DNA from: Cenococcum geophilum 1.58
Lineage: Eukaryota > Ascomycota > Dothideomycetes > Gloniales > Gloniaceae
Assembly (NCBI GenBank): GCA_001692895.1
Contig: KV748183.1
Coordinates: 2,108,001-2,172,000, forward strand
Direction: 5' to 3'
Length of the DNA: 64,000 nucleotides
The notes under the pieces are model-generated. The model saw nothing but the letters and a program-made list of their open reading frames with translations, was not told the origin of the DNA and made no database searches. Numbering within the stretch: position 1 is the stretch's first letter; each line of letters starts with the position of its first letter. The translations under genes and the position numbers were made by a program. Of the stretch, positions 1 to 11,840 are shown one piece after another.

Positions 1-1570
1 TCCTAACGTTCCTTCGTCTCCTTCTGCAAGTCGAGAGTCCCTTTGCCCAGTAGCTCGCTTGCGATTTTCCCAGGTACAGTATAAGATGGCGGTGATAGAC
101 AGTATCAATGACATACATAGCACACCGATGTTGATCGCGTGGCCAGTGGTATAGTGAGGTCTGAGAAGTGTCAAATTTAGTCCCTGCGAGACGTAGGACG
201 AGCAATGAAAAAAAAAACTTACGCATCCTTTTGCAGGTAGGTGAATGTAGCAATGAATGCTGCCATATTGGCAATCATAATCTGGGCGCCAGTCCCAGTA
301 GCTCGGACATAATGCGGAGCTAGGTTATTTGCTAACCATCCCATGACAAGTGGGCTACACGGAAAGACGCCCGCCGCAACTAGGAAAGTTCCTCCGTATC
401 GGGTAAGGGGTCGTGAGCTGGCTATCAACATGATGTAGCCCACTATAGCAACGGTTGTACCCACAATCATCAGCGGCCCGCGTACTTTGAGTCTATCGGA
501 GAAGTATCCGACAAGGAGCACGGTGAAGAATCCGCCCATATTGGGTGGCACCGTAAACAACTGTGCTTTAACAGAAGTGTATCCGAGGCTCTTGATGATT
601 GTAGGTAGGAAAAGAGAGAACGAGTATATGGGTGTAATTATTGCGAAGAAGTTGAGCGAGAGAAGGATGGTGTTCCAATTCAGAAGAGCACGCCGTACCC
701 AAAACCATGAGAAGGATTCTTGCGCGACATCACCAGATGGAGTAGATCCGTGTGCATCGAGTTTCATGCGTGCTAGAGCGCCATCAAGTTCTTCTTCAGT
801 TAAAAATTTTGCTTCACTAGGTGTGTGTGGAAGAAAGAACATCGTTAGAATCCCAAAGAGTATCGTTATCCCGCCCTCGACGAAGAAGATGAAGGGCTAA
901 ATAAAGCGTTAGCGATATCGATAGACAGAAAATAGTATCGTACCCAGCCATTGTAGCCTCCGGATTTGATCTCTGCAAGCCCGGTTGCTAGAAGCCCACC
1001 GAATGCTCCACTAAGAGGTGCTGCACAATAGAAAAGTCCAATTCGATAAAGTAGTTGATGCCGTCGGTAGAACATTGCGAGGTAGATAATCATCCCTCCA
1101 AGAAGACCACCTTCCGCCAGGCCAAGGAAGAATCGTGCCACTAAGAGCCCTGCATAGCTCTTTACGAACCCGATGCACATGCTCACTATACCCCAGGAAA
1201 TGATAAGGCACGGCAAGTAATAGCCCGCCCCGAAATATTTGAGCAACAGGTTGCTGGGAATGTCATAGCAAATGTACGGAACGTAGAATATGGCTAATGC
1301 AATGTTGAATTTGTTGGCTCCAAGATTGAGGTCGGTAGCCAGGCCGTCGATTCGAGCATTTCCAATATTGCTTCGATCAATAAATGCTAGAAGCCAGAGA
1401 CCGAAAAGCCATGGAACGATATGCTTGTCAAACTTCCGTGTGATTCTCTGGTCAAGCTCTGAACGGATTGGCGAGGAGTCTTCACAGGTAGAATTGATTT
1501 TTTCAATGTGGGCGGCATCTTTGTTGTATGGCAGATGCTGAGGTTGTGAATCTATAAGTGGAGAAGCCAT
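1..1570 (-). CDS. MFS permease, anion:cation symporter (allantoate/nicotinate permease-like) family, 3' end missing
   Basis: Predicted plasma-membrane importer of a small organic anion or vitamin; substrate not determinable. Coding segments are 944-1570, 223-896 and 1-160, with introns 897-943 (47 bp) and 161-222 (62 bp), both GT/AG. The ATG at 1570 starts MASPLIDSQPQH. At least 487 residues are present and the frame runs off the left edge. Seen: a cytosolic N-terminus, then DKHIVPWLFGLWLLAFIDRS (first membrane segment) followed by NIGNARIDGL, the family hallmark; many hydrophobic helices; FFLPHTPSEAKFLTEEE in the central loop; and, after the second intron, TTGHAINIG and ENRKR near the C-terminus. 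Order and motifs match fungal Dal5/Tna1-type transporters. It shares a ~0.5 kb divergent upstream region with the cyclin gene. The family call is firm; the substrate is open. Confidence 0.93.
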
Positions 1571-2078
1571 GATGGATACAGGAAAGATAGGCAGGGCGGA
1601 GGGGAAAGCTTTTACGAAATTGAAAGTGCAACAGACCTCAGATCTAGGCGGAGTGTAAGAGTAGTACAGAAATCCTAAAGGAGTACAAATGTTTGCTTCG
1701 GGTTCTCCGCATAAGCCCTGTCGCACGTAGCGGGATGCATGATCGACTGCCTGCGTCGACCAAGCGTGAAGAAAGGGGGAGGGATCTGCATGGGGGCAGA
1801 TCGTAAGAAGACGGCAATGAACAGCGGCAGCATAGCATTGTACGCAGTATAGGAAACATTTTCAGAGGCATATATGTTATCGAGTGGGCGAACATGTAGT
1901 CAGTTTTGGCAAGTCGCCCTTGCACTGAGCGGGAGACAGCATTATTTCTGCAAGCAATCTTCAGTGGCGGACGCCGCCAAGCTTTTCGGCAGCCCCTTCC
2001 GTCAAAGCTCCAGCAAAGGCGGCTCAATTAGAAGACTGCAGCACCTCACCTCATGATTACTACTACTATCGCGACAGG
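1571..2078. promoter_or_regulatory. Divergent intergenic region between permease and cyclin gene
   Basis: About 508 bp separating two divergently transcribed genes, so it should carry both promoters and 5' leaders. Composition is normal, without RIP-like TA enrichment. No operator or TATA motif could be assigned confidently. The cyclin frame stays open upstream of 2079 to a TGA near 1927 but contains no in-frame ATG there, so a short upstream coding exon cannot be excluded. Confidence 0.5.
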
Positions 2079-3398
2079 ATGCGACTGACAGAGGATGAAA
2101 TATACCGCTCGTCAACACAGTTCAGGATATGGTCCTATACAGCCGACGCTCTAGCATCGCTGCGCTCCAGTACCAATGTCACCGCGTCTCAGCGCGTCAA
2201 AGCTGCCGTCAGGCGCCACAGAGAGGCACGGAAAGAGAGCGCAAGCAATAGCGAGGCTGAAAAAACCGGCGCAGAGAATGGAGCGACTCCAACCGCAATT
2301 TTAGAAAAGGAGGTAGATTGCCTCACACTCGAGGAGGAACAGAAGGTTGTGGATGCCTACTGCAAACAGGCAATACGGCTTGGAGAGTTCTTCAACTTTC
2401 CTATCAATGTCATTGTAAGTTCAATTCCGTACATAGGGAGCTTGTCACATTAGATCTAATTGTTATTGTCGTTTTAGGCGACGGGAGTACAATATTTGAA
2501 GCGCTTTTACTTGTTCAACTCGCCCATGACCTACGAGCCAAAGGTCATCATGCGGAGCGCCATGTTTCTTGCCACCAAGACTGAGGGTTTCCATATCACG
2601 GCCGAGAATTATGCCTCCCGTCTCCCAAAAACAACTGCTGAGCAAGTCCTCGCGCCGGAATACCTCATTACCCAAGCATTACGATTTACGTTTGACGTTA
2701 GGCATCCATATCGTGGGCTGAATGGCGGGCATATGGAAATGTCAGCGATGGCTCATGGAAAAGCTGCTGTCCTCTCCTCAATTAACAAGTCATCCGCAGA
2801 ATTGCAAAATGAGATTCTCAAGCTCCCTCTTCGACCCAACGGACCTTCGTCACAAATGACTGTCCATAGCCTGGAGAAAAGGTTGGGAGAGGCTACTGCT
2901 AAAGCAAATAAGACTCTAAAATCTTCCGCTATTCTCACGGATGCTTACTTTCTGTATCCACCCTCGCAGATATGGCTTTCTGCTTACCTACTAGCTGATG
3001 AAGTCCTCACTCTCTTCTATATTTCGACCAAATTCCCAGATGGCGTTAACCCCACCACTCCCACTGGTGTCTCAAAATCTCGGTTGATCGCCACAATCCG
3101 GGCATGTGCAGCTCTTCTGGCTACTGGGTTGAGTACGGTAAATGTAGGCGTGGAAGAGAACGTAGAAGAAATTCGAGCAATTGAAAAGAAACTCCGTCAT
3201 TGCCGTGATCCGGACAAAATGGACTTGGTGAAGCTGAATAAGGCGCATAAGCGGGATGCTGGGACTGACGGGAAGCTAGAAGAGAGCGTAGTAAAAAGGC
3301 GGAAGCTGGAGCGCGAGAAGAATGAAAAGGAGGCTGACGAATTCTGGGGACCAGAGTTGCCGACAATAGGGAGTCGCGTTGCGACTCCTGCCGTTTGA
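2079..3398 (+). CDS. ccl1: Cyclin H / Ccl1-type cyclin, regulatory subunit of the TFIIH kinase
   Basis: Likely nuclear partner of the Kin28/CDK7 kinase in TFIIH, acting on the RNA polymerase II C-terminal domain and in CDK activation (family knowledge). Exons are 2079-2414 and 2478-3398; the 63-bp intron has GTAAGT and TTTTAG ends. The joined protein is 418 residues, close to Ccl1 size. Seen: MRLTEDEIYRSSTQFRIWSY at the start, the typical N-terminal signature; a charged stretch (about 45-80); the cyclin fold with YLKRFYLFNSPM (118-129), IMRSAMFLATKTE (136-148) and HPYRGL (188-193); then a second helical repeat. The C-terminus is Lys/Arg/Glu-rich. The start is the first ATG in the open frame; an additional upstream exon is possible. 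Sequence is uninterrupted and unmutated. Confidence 0.92.
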
Positions 3399-4900
3399 GG
3401 TTCAACGGAAGCATTGCATGGCGTTCGGGATATCCTGTGGAGTATTTCCTGCGGCTTTTGGAATGGAATCACATTGGGCTCTTATTGTATCCACTCGAGC
3501 ATTGGAGGCGTTTGGGAGCTCCTCATCTGCCTGCGGATTTTGGAATATTGACAAATCTAGCAAATGGCCATAGGTATCTTTACTAATCAATTCATCCTTA
3601 CTTTATTTACAGGCCAGCCATGTGTCTTTGAGTGGCCTCTTATAACCTCGAAGGGATAGACCCTCAAACTCTAATTCTATTCTTCGGTTTGGCTTATCTT
3701 GGGCTAGCTTTGTCCTTCCATATCTCGAATTTTATGCTACAACTCGATCGTTCTCTAATAAGTTACATGAGTTCTAAAATCTAACATGCACCGCTCAGTC
3801 TCCTAATTCTCTGGACAGCGTCTTCTTACCACTAGTTCACACGTATCGCTGCCTCAAACCTTTGAACACGGATCCAAGCTTGCTCAAATGAAGTAGCTGT
3901 CACCCTTTCCTTTAGCCCAATCATCTCATGATCGACATACCAATCTGAATTTACTTAGTTATCCTACCTCCAAATCCACTGTAACTTATTTCTCCTGAAA
4001 ATACCTCGCTTTCAAACTACAGAGCCATTCAAGTCAGCTCTGCTTATCCTCCTATTCAACGAGGACCTCACGTCACCTAAGTTTCCCAACCGTAATAGAA
4101 AAGTCAACGCTCATTCTCCATCCTCCCCTCATATATTCTGTTGTGGCTCGTACGCCTATACCTTAGCACCTCACCCTTGTACATATTTTGAATATTCTCA
4201 CTACATAACAGCATACGGATTACACTCTGCGCCGTTTTGAAAGGACTGATACGCTGAGGGCTCGTTCTTTTCACACACGCAGTTCCTATTGATGAAGGGG
4301 AACCGAACTACTATGTACAGTACACTGCAACTTCCCGACCATGAAGATTGCTCAGATTGCCTTAAAGAATCCTTTCCCCAAGCCCGACCAACCCTAGCCT
4401 GGAGAAGAGTGAAGGTTCCTGGTGAACAGAAACAAGTGGCGTTTAAACATGGGAGCTTTTAGAACCTGACTGCGGCTTGGGTTCGGCCCCACCTACAGTA
4501 CTTCGTGCACTAGAGATCCTCTCTTAAAAACCTTGGGGCCCATAATGCCCAGAAATATCTAAAAGACATTGCTTTCGGATCTTATAAGGGACAGAACAAG
4601 CGCGTAGAGTGTGATTTCGATCAGCTATCTATCGCTCTCCAACAACAGACTGATAGCTCTCACCTATGCATCAAAATTAAAAATCTTCACAGTACATGCA
4701 ACCTTATTGAAAGGTAGCACCGGACTACAAAACTTGCGCATACTTATTTTTCTATCAAAAACTATCGATTTTCCGGCTCTCGAGACCTAATTCCCACTGC
4801 CTAGCGAGCTAGAGGTGGATTTATTTACCTCTTTACCTTTCCCTAATAGAATTTTTTTTAAAGGGGTGGTCCTAGCTTACAAGCGAAAATAAGTAATATA
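3399..4900. other. Intergenic DNA, no gene recognised
   Basis: About 1.5 kb of normally composed DNA after the cyclin stop. Frames are short on both strands. It contains the 3' flank of the cyclin gene; no transposase, tRNA or conserved domain was seen. It is not TA-enriched, so it belongs to the gene island. Confidence 0.5.
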
Positions 4901-4904
4901 GAGA

Positions 4905-5270
4905 TAGTGTGGGGGGGGTACAGGCTCTCGCAGACAGGAAGTCACGGTGCGGTCGGTCGGAATCAGTCGGTAGAAAAGTCAGAATCAATCAGTAGAAAAG
5001 CAGTCAGTAAGAAGAGAAGAGAAGAATGTATTCCGATAGCTGGTAAGTTAAGAGAAGGAGGAAAACCGAAGGCTCTATAAATATAGGAAAATAGGGGGGG
5101 GTACAAAGACATTAGGCAACGACCATTCTACACTACCGGGAATCTGATTTATGAGATAAGCCGCGGCCCTCCATTGCAAATCTTGGCATAGATATTATAT
5201 CACGTGCGTAATAAAAAGGGAGGGCACATAAAAGATAATCTTATTTTTAATAGATTCTCTTTTCTGATCT
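4905..5270. repeat. Repeat-like patch with duplicated G-tract motif (possible old LTR fragment)
   Basis: A run of about eight G followed by TACA occurs twice, near 4912-4923 and 5094-5105. Between them are short degenerate repeats around GGTCGGTCGGAATCAGTCGG and AGTCAGAATCAATCAGTAG (4950-5010). An AT-rich stretch with CACGTG palindromes follows (5200-5285). The arrangement resembles a decayed LTR or solo repeat, but no TG/CA ends or target duplication could be fixed. Confidence 0.3.
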
Positions 5271-5380
5271 TCACGTGCTATCACGTGGCATTATTGCTAA
5301 GCTACTTCTCTTAAACTATATATACCTATTTCTCTACTTTAGGTCTACTTACTACTACTTTAGGTCTAATTATTACTTCC

Positions 5381-5695
5381 TTAGGTATAGATCCGGCGCT
5401 CCAAGCGCTCCACGGCCTCAGATCCACACCACGCCGACTGCAAAATCACCAGATCCACAGCCAATGAAGAGAGACGCCGGCCGGCCGCTCCAAATAGGCG
5501 CCAATCCAAATAGATCACTGAGGCACAAGGCTTACCGTTAACTCCGAAGTTGTAGAGCCGGTCTTTGAAGCCATAGGCTTTAAGGAGATTTCCAAGAATG
5601 AGGTGTTGGGAGTTGACAGGATATGAAGCTATTAATCTTGGTAAGGGTATATCAAGGAAAAACCGACTCATGGAGTAGTAGAAATAGTGAGGCAA
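5381..5695 (-). CDS. Short hypothetical reading frame, doubtful
   Basis: A 104-codon frame in normally composed intergenic DNA, beginning MPHYFYYSMSRFFLDIPLPR. No domain was recognised. A splice-donor-like GGTAAGCC falls at about 5531-5538 inside the frame (reading GVNGKP), so the first half could be an exon of a broken gene and the rest intron. It lies between two convergent genes with no partner of its own. It may equally be chance. Confidence 0.2.
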   Translation of the reverse strand: MPHYFYYSMSRFFLDIPLPRLIASYPVNSQHLILGNLLKAYGFKDRLYNFGVNGKPCASVIYLDWRLFGAAGRRLSSLAVDLVILQSAWCGSEAVERLERRIYT

Positions 5696-5699
5696 GCAA

Positions 5700-6156
5700 G
5701 TCTAGGAGAGCTGCTGAACACCATGAGTTGTTGCGAGTAACGTGCAAGTGAAGTTAGATAGACTTTAGGAGTTTAGAAAACATTAAGAGCAGTGGCGAGA
5801 AAGCAAGAAATGATGGAAGGAACAGCACGACTATTAATAGAATGCGAGACTCTGTCGTGTCTTCAAAGCGAGATGCATCATTTCAAACAGTGGCTGAGTG
5901 CGGGAGTCTGGAGTCGTAATTAACTTAAGTGATCACTGCTCAAGGAACTGGGTTGGGAAGTAATGCTCGCCGAGTCTATTTGCTTGATTAAGTCTAATTC
6001 TCAGTTTCAATCAAAGGGAGATTCCTCGCCTAGAAGGCAGAAACTTAGTAATTGCCTTGCAGGCATTCATTGATACAGGCGGCCGAAGCAAGCCGAGAAC
6101 AAACCGCTGCTCAGGAACAGAACCTGTTTACGCAATGGAATCCTAGTCTAACCCCT
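5700..6156. other. Intergenic DNA downstream of the proteasome gene
   Basis: About 450 bp after the TAG of the minus-strand proteasome gene; must include its 3' UTR. Composition is normal. No other feature seen. Confidence 0.45.
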
Positions 6157-7824
6157 CTACAAGTACAGCCCTTCAGGTTCGCCTTCGCTCTTTGTCTTCA
6201 GGACGCGTTCCCTGGCTGCCCTAAAGTCCTCCATCTTCACCCTCATCCTTCGTTCTCTTAACGCCATAAGACCAGCTTCGGAGCAAATGGCCTTAATATC
6301 AGCACCGGACAAATCATCTTTCTGGTTAATGAATTCGTCGAGATCAACGTCGTCATTGAGAGACATTTTCGAGGTGTGGAGGGTGAAGATCTTTTTCTTA
6401 GTGGATTCTAATAGAAAATTAGTTAGCACATAAGAGCACATGTAACAGGAGAGAAAGTTACGTACGATCAGGGTTTTCGAATAGAATCTTACGGTCAATA
6501 CGGCCAGGACGGATGAGAGCCGGATCAAGAGTCTCGATCTTGTTGGTAGCCATAATGACTTTCACGTCACCACGATCGTCGAAACCGTCCAGCTGATTGA
6601 GCAATTCCAACATGGTACGCTGGATTTCACGCTCACCACCGGACGTTGACTCGTAACGCTTGGTACCAATTGCATCGATTTCGTCAATAAAGACAATGGA
6701 AGGGGAATGCTCAGCGGCAACCTATCAATGTCAGGATGAATAGCAGATGTAGTGTGGATAATTCATACCTGGAAAAGCTGTCGGACAAGCCGCGGACCAT
6801 CACCAAGATATTTCTGGATCAGTTCGCTTCCGACAATTCTCAAGAAAGTTGCACTGGTCTGGTTTGCCACAGCCTTTGCCAGTAGGGTTTTGCCAGTGCC
6901 TGGAGCACCATACAAGATGACCCCCTTTGGTGGCTTGATACCCATTTCCTCATACAGCTCTGGGTGAAGCAGAGGAAGTTCCACGGCCTCCCGAACCTCC
7001 TGGATCTGTAACTCCAACCCTCCAATATCCGCATATGACTCTGTAGGGGCCTTATCTAACTTCATCACTGAGACTAGAGGATCAGAATCCTCAGTCAACA
7101 CCCCCACAACCGATACCGATTTGTGATGGAGGAGGATGCTTGCACCAGGCTCAAGGAGGTCTTTATCGACGAAGGACATGATAGAGACGTAGTATTCGGG
7201 ACCGGTAGCGCTTGAAACAATCGCGTGATCATCATCGATGAGTTCTTCCAAATTACCAACGCCCATCGGGCTTCCTCTCATATCATCCACTCGAGACCTC
7301 TCGTCGGCGTTTCGATCGATAGCGTCAGAGTCTCCTCCAGCTGAGGCAGGAGTTGCAGTACTTGCTGCCTTGGTCTTTCGAATCCGTTCCTGATTCTCCA
7401 CGTATTCCTCTTCTAGCAGCAGATGATCATGGATACGTTGCATCCGTAAATATCTCAGCTTACACCGAGCCGTCGGGTACACTGTAGGAAGTTTGGCTGC
7501 TGCACTAGGACCAGCCGCTTTGCGCTTCTTTCTGCCGATGCGAGTGGTCGGCTGTGGTGGCGGCTCATACTTGGGCTTCTCTTTCTATCAAGCAAATAGT
7601 GTTAGTCTCACGGTTCAGCTGATGGTGATCACGTAGCTGAGATGTTTGGAACGCCGAGAGCGGCGGGATTAAACTGTTCATCTTGGTGACGAAACATACC
7701 TTCTGATCTTTCTTGTCTTTACCGTCGCCACCTGGAGGGCCTCCGCCGGCGCTGGATTGATTAGCGCCCTAATAAAGGTTAGTATGTTGAGACTCGGGGG
7801 TTTGGCGGCGAATACACTCACCAT
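6157..7824 (-). CDS. rpt2: 26S proteasome regulatory particle ATPase subunit Rpt2 (PSMC1/S4 homologue)
   Basis: AAA+ ATPase of the hexameric base that unfolds ubiquitinated substrates and opens the 20S gate. Five exons: 7822-7824, 7700-7768, 6769-7584, 6466-6721 and 6157-6407; introns 7769-7821, 7585-7699, 6722-6768 and 6408-6465, all GT/AG. Protein is 464 residues (yeast/human about 440), the excess lying in a low-complexity stretch around 98-135. Seen: MGANQSS start, a probable N-myristoylation signal known for Rpt2; basic segment [10 protein letters not shown]; coiled-coil-like [22 protein letters not shown]-like region; Walker A GAPGTGKT (250-257); Walker B IVFIDE (305-310); sensor [20 protein letters not shown]; and terminal LYL, the HbYX motif that docks in the 20S ring. 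Exon 1 codes only the start codon. Junction 4/5 splits a Gln codon. Every diagnostic feature is intact. Confidence 0.97.
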
Positions 7825-8541
7825 ATTGCAAGACGAGGGCTAGCTTGACGAGTTTGGGTGGAAAGAAAAGCCAGGTAGCTGTGGTGATGAGCCCCCGATG
7901 GGAAGTGTAGAAACAAAGCGATGGCGATGGCAAGATGGTGTTTGTAATGCTTTCTGGCGGAGCTTAGAGGTGATTGACGACGCGAACTGCCCGTAAATCG
8001 AGAGCGTCCAAGCTCAATCAGCACGTGATTCTGCAGCCATCATGGCCGGCGTTTGTCGCCTCACCTTGCCCACAGACAGCGAGACACGTCGGATAGCTCT
8101 ACATTGTGCGAGAACATTTCTGATTGACTATTTGCTTCCGTCGAGCCCCTCTCCTCATTCCCCTCTATAGCATCATCTTGTCCCATTAACAAAAGAGCTC
8201 ATTGCATTGCACAGTCCCACCGGTGAAGTCCAAAGCTTCAGGTACCACTTCGAAGTCGGAATCACTCGAAGCTTCACACAAACCCCCAGCATTCATTGAA
8301 AACCTTTCACCAGCACATCTTACCCCGAAATCTCTCGCCTCCTTGAGTCTCCAATTCGACGTATCCACCCTCTTCCGGTTTGACTCATCCTCTGCTATAC
8401 CTAGCCGCCTTCTCCAGCCAAGGCTGACTTTTTAAGCCCCAATAGTCCCACCTTGCTGCCTGCTTCCCTCAAGCTTTCGCCTTCTTCTTTCAACATAGGC
8501 TTCATAGATCCTCCCAACTCTCATCCTCATACCTACTCACG
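7825..8541. promoter_or_regulatory. Divergent promoter region between rpt2 and ubc1
   Basis: About 717 bp between the start codons of a proteasome ATPase and a ubiquitin-conjugating enzyme transcribed in opposite directions, suggesting shared control. A pyrimidine-rich leader (about 8440-8540) precedes the ubc1 ATG, as is common in filamentous fungi. A motif TTTGTCGCC near 8048-8056 loosely resembles the yeast proteasome control element on the opposite strand (7 of 9), too weak to call. Confidence 0.5.
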
Positions 8542-9394
8542 ATGAGTTCCAATCGTGCTCGACGGATCGCGAAGGAGATTGCCGATATCCACTCGGACAC
8601 TCTGTCACAGATCATTGTCGACCCCGCAGGGAGCGGAGACGACCTTACACACCTACGAGGTCAATTCAAGGGTCCACCAGACACTCCATACGAAGGTGGC
8701 ACATACTATGTCGACATCCGGATCCCCAGCGAATATCCGTTCCGACCTCCGCTAATGAAATTCGAAACGAAAATTTGGCACCCCAATGTCAGCAGTCAAA
8801 CGGTACGTAATCGTGTAGGCTGTTAAAAATTGTTTGGGTAATCGCTAAAATTTCTCTTAGGGTGCTATCTGCCTAGACACACTCTCCTCCCAATGGTCTC
8901 CGGTCCTCACAATCAAGTCTGCCCTCATATCCTTACAATCCCTCCTTAGCACACCGGAGCCAAAAGACCCACAGGACGCCGAGGTGGCCGGCATGCTAAT
9001 CCGGAATCCTGCTGAGTTTGAGCATGTTGCTCGTGACTGGGCCGTCAAGTTTGCTGGGGCGCCTAAGAAAGAGCGAGGTGAAGGCAGCGGCGGAGCCACA
9101 GCAGAATCTATCAAGAAGAAAGCCCTACAAGCTAAGGAAAATGAGGAGAAGGCTAAGATGGCTGCGTAAGAGAACCCTCCCCTTATCATGTGGCAGGATC
9201 ATGACTAACTCTCTCCCAGGTATCATGGTTACAACAAGGACCTTATCGATCGCTTCGTTGCAATGGGCTTCGATGTCGAGCAAGTGGTAGCGGCTTTCGA
9301 ATATGTGGGGATTGACAAGATGGGAGGAGAAGACTATGAGCTAGAGGAAGCGTATATGGGTGACATCACTGCTCGACTTTTTGGCGAGGCGTGA
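8542..9394 (+). CDS. ubc1: Ubiquitin-conjugating enzyme E2, Ubc1/UBE2K type with C-terminal UBA-like domain
   Basis: Class II E2 that carries ubiquitin as a thioester and, in this family, builds K48 chains. Exons 8542-8802, 8861-9165 and 9220-9394; introns 58 and 54 bp with GTACGT/TTAG and GTAAGA/CCAG. Protein is 246 residues. Seen: MSSNRARRIAKEIADI helix; PYEGGTYYVDI; YPFRPP; HPN at 80-82; catalytic Cys91 in GAICLDTLSSQWSP; helices to about residue 150; a charged Lys/Glu/Ala linker with KKKALQAKENEEKAK; and a C-terminal segment with DLIDRFVAMGFDVEQVVAAF, the MGF signature of a UBA fold. Exon 2/3 joining restores an Ala codon. The short MSSNR start and 200-plus length fit Ubc1 rather than a core-only E2. 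It is the last intact gene before the repeat island. Confidence 0.96.
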
Positions 9395-9790
9395 TTACCT
9401 GAAATAGTGTTCTCTTCTTACTTTTTTGCATTATTTTCTTTTAATTCAGACGTTTATAAGACTTATAACAAGCCACATATTATGCTATCGGGAACATTTC
9501 TGGGGTGGAAGGGGTTGCTGGCGTTTGCTGTGGGAGGAGAGTTAGCAAGATTTCTTCTCCTTCATTACTATCTGTTGGCGTCAGCTCTGAAGGGATGCTT
9601 GATCAGGTTCACTAAGCTTGTGCACTATCGGTACAATTAAGAAGCCCTATCCTTCCAACACCGTTTGAGGCTCTCAGGCCCAGCGGATGATTCCGGAATC
9701 TCCCGTGACTATGCTCTGTTGCGTAAATTTTGTCACGCTAATCCAACGTCTCTCAACCGATTTGACCTCGGAATACGCGCAAGATCTAAT
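9395..9790. other. 3' flank of ubc1 and transition into repeat island
   Basis: The first ~250 bp have normal composition and should hold the ubc1 3' UTR. A 78-codon open stretch at 9407-9640 has no recognisable domain and lies in this UTR. From about 9780 the sequence becomes strongly TA-rich and frames close on both strands. Confidence 0.5.
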
Positions 9791-11840
9791 ATAACGTCTT
9801 TCACCTTCTGTAATGCTAATAAATCGAACAAATAAGATATTATTGATTGTATAAGATTGATCAATCTCGTCAATTTGCCTCTATTTAAATCTTAGGTCTC
9901 TCTACTTGACCATTCTTTTAACTGGTCTTAGCCTTTGTACTCGCCCTACAGTGGTGTTCACGGTTATCTCATAAATCACCCCCGGGAAGAAATTGCGCCA
10001 CGGCGTGGCGCTAAGGGCTAGTGCTGCGCTTATGGAGTCCTGTAAACTCCTAAGCCAATAAGTCCACCTTACCTTAGTCCTGTGGATTCCTACAAGCTCC
10101 TAGACTAATCAGATTATACTAAAAAGAATTTCTCCCTAATGGTCTAAGAGCTTATAGGCGCCCTTTATATAAGAACTTAATATTTCTTATTAGGCAATAA
10201 CTCTTCTATTATAACGCTATATCTTATACTCTAAATTAACTCTAAAATATTTATAATTAGAATTAGTTAAAAGCTATTTATTTACTTTATTTAATTAAGA
10301 AATAATAGACGTCGCCGGCCTAATATATATGCCCCTATCTAATAATTCGCAAAGTCCTTTATTTAGCGCCCCTCTTAGCCCTCTTGCAAGCTTTTGCAGT
10401 GTGTGAGAATTAAATAAGTAACTTAATTGTAAATCTGTGGAAATCAAGTGATATAAATATATAAGGAAGGTGTAAGAAATAAGATGAAATGGGATACTAA
10501 TGCGTAGCTAAAATAGGGTGATATGCAGTCGAGATAGGGTGATACGTAGGTGAGACTACATAGTGTTTTAGGGTACGCATGGTGCTAGTAGTCGGTTACA
10601 CCTCTTCTATACTTAGGGAGGATATAAATAGACTAGCAGTAAAAGCGTGGGAGGCGCTAAAACTAGTTAAACTATAAAATAAGGGGTAATAAGGTTATAT
10701 AACGAGTTACCGTGTTTATATACTTAACGTACTAAACGTATTAATGTATTACGTATTAATATACCCAACGTACTAATGTACTTAGTATCTCTTAGGAGTT
10801 AGATTGTATATTTAAAGAACTATAGTCTCTACCTTAGATAATTATCTTCTTAATAATAAATCTTAATAATTAAAGTTAATCTATATCACGGAACCCTACC
10901 GCAGGGGCCTCTATAGGAGAGCCCCGTGCTCTCGCGTATACCTCGCGTACAGCTTATGTCAGCTACGCGTAGGTATATCACCTCCTTACGCCCTTGACCC
11001 TTACGATCGATCGCGCAACGTCTTGTAGACTCCTCGAATACATACGCTTTGTAGCCACTGCCCCCGTCCCGTAACAATCTATTAGGCACTTACTCCGCCG
11101 TTATTACGTTTATTAATTAATTAATTTATATACCTAGCCTATTAACAAGCCTACCGTAGTATTTCCTATAGGCTTTTATAAGGGTTCTTTTAGCCCCTTA
11201 CTTAGGCTTACAGCCCTCCTATTCTCCTTATCAGTTTGTCTTTATACTAGGGTATTACTATATCGTCCTCTTTTATCGACTCTCCTATAACTTATACTTG
11301 GCTTACCTACTCCCTATTATATACCTAGGCAATATGCCTTATATTTAAACCGATCCTATACCCTTATAGGTAGTAGCTAGCAGTAAGTCAAGGGCTTCGC
11401 CCTTAAGCAATTTTACAATCCTCTATTTTTACTTAAGGCGACTACGTGTACTATAGAGTAGGTATACTAGTAGACGCCTAGCAGATTATATCCATATAAT
11501 AGTATTAGAATATAGATTAGGTCCTTTACCTTTACCTAAAATAATCGCGTATACTATAGAGCAGCTATACTAGTAGATACCTAGTAGATTGCATTTACTT
11601 ATAGTTAAATAGATATAGATTAGGAGATAAGGAAGACAGTAGCTACTTAGCTAAGGGTTGGGGCTATCTAGATCGTACGCGATTATCTCTTAAGGTAATT
11701 GGTATACCTATATATAATCGGTAGTGCAGTAGTGTAGCCCTGCCCTGACGGCGACCTAAAGGTAATTTAATTGCTATTTAAAAGCTTTCTACGTCAGGAA
11801 AAAAATTACTAGCATTTATTTTTACTTTTTAGCCATTTTA
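9790..11840. repeat. RIP-like AT-rich DNA, origin not identified
   Basis: About 2 kb with dense TA steps, few CA/TG steps and no long frame. Two patches are less degraded: around 9970-10090 and a GC-richer island at 10885-11090 with several CGCG sites. No LTR pair, transposase or repeat partner within the window was found for it. Probably old transposon remnants. Confidence 0.45.

Noticed and set aside
487..900. Plus-strand 137-codon frame
   Set aside because: Antisense to the permease coding sequence, whose membrane segments and splice sites are clear.
4441..4510. Possible tRNA around GGTTCGGCCC
   Set aside because: No paired acceptor stem or D/anticodon arms could be formed at proper spacing.
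9407..9640. 78-codon frame after ubc1
   Set aside because: No domain, lies in the expected 3' UTR.
10471..10600. Possible solo LTR (TGTAAG...GGTTACA, 130 bp)
   Set aside because: Flanks GAAGG and CCTCT are not a direct repeat and no second copy occurs in the window.
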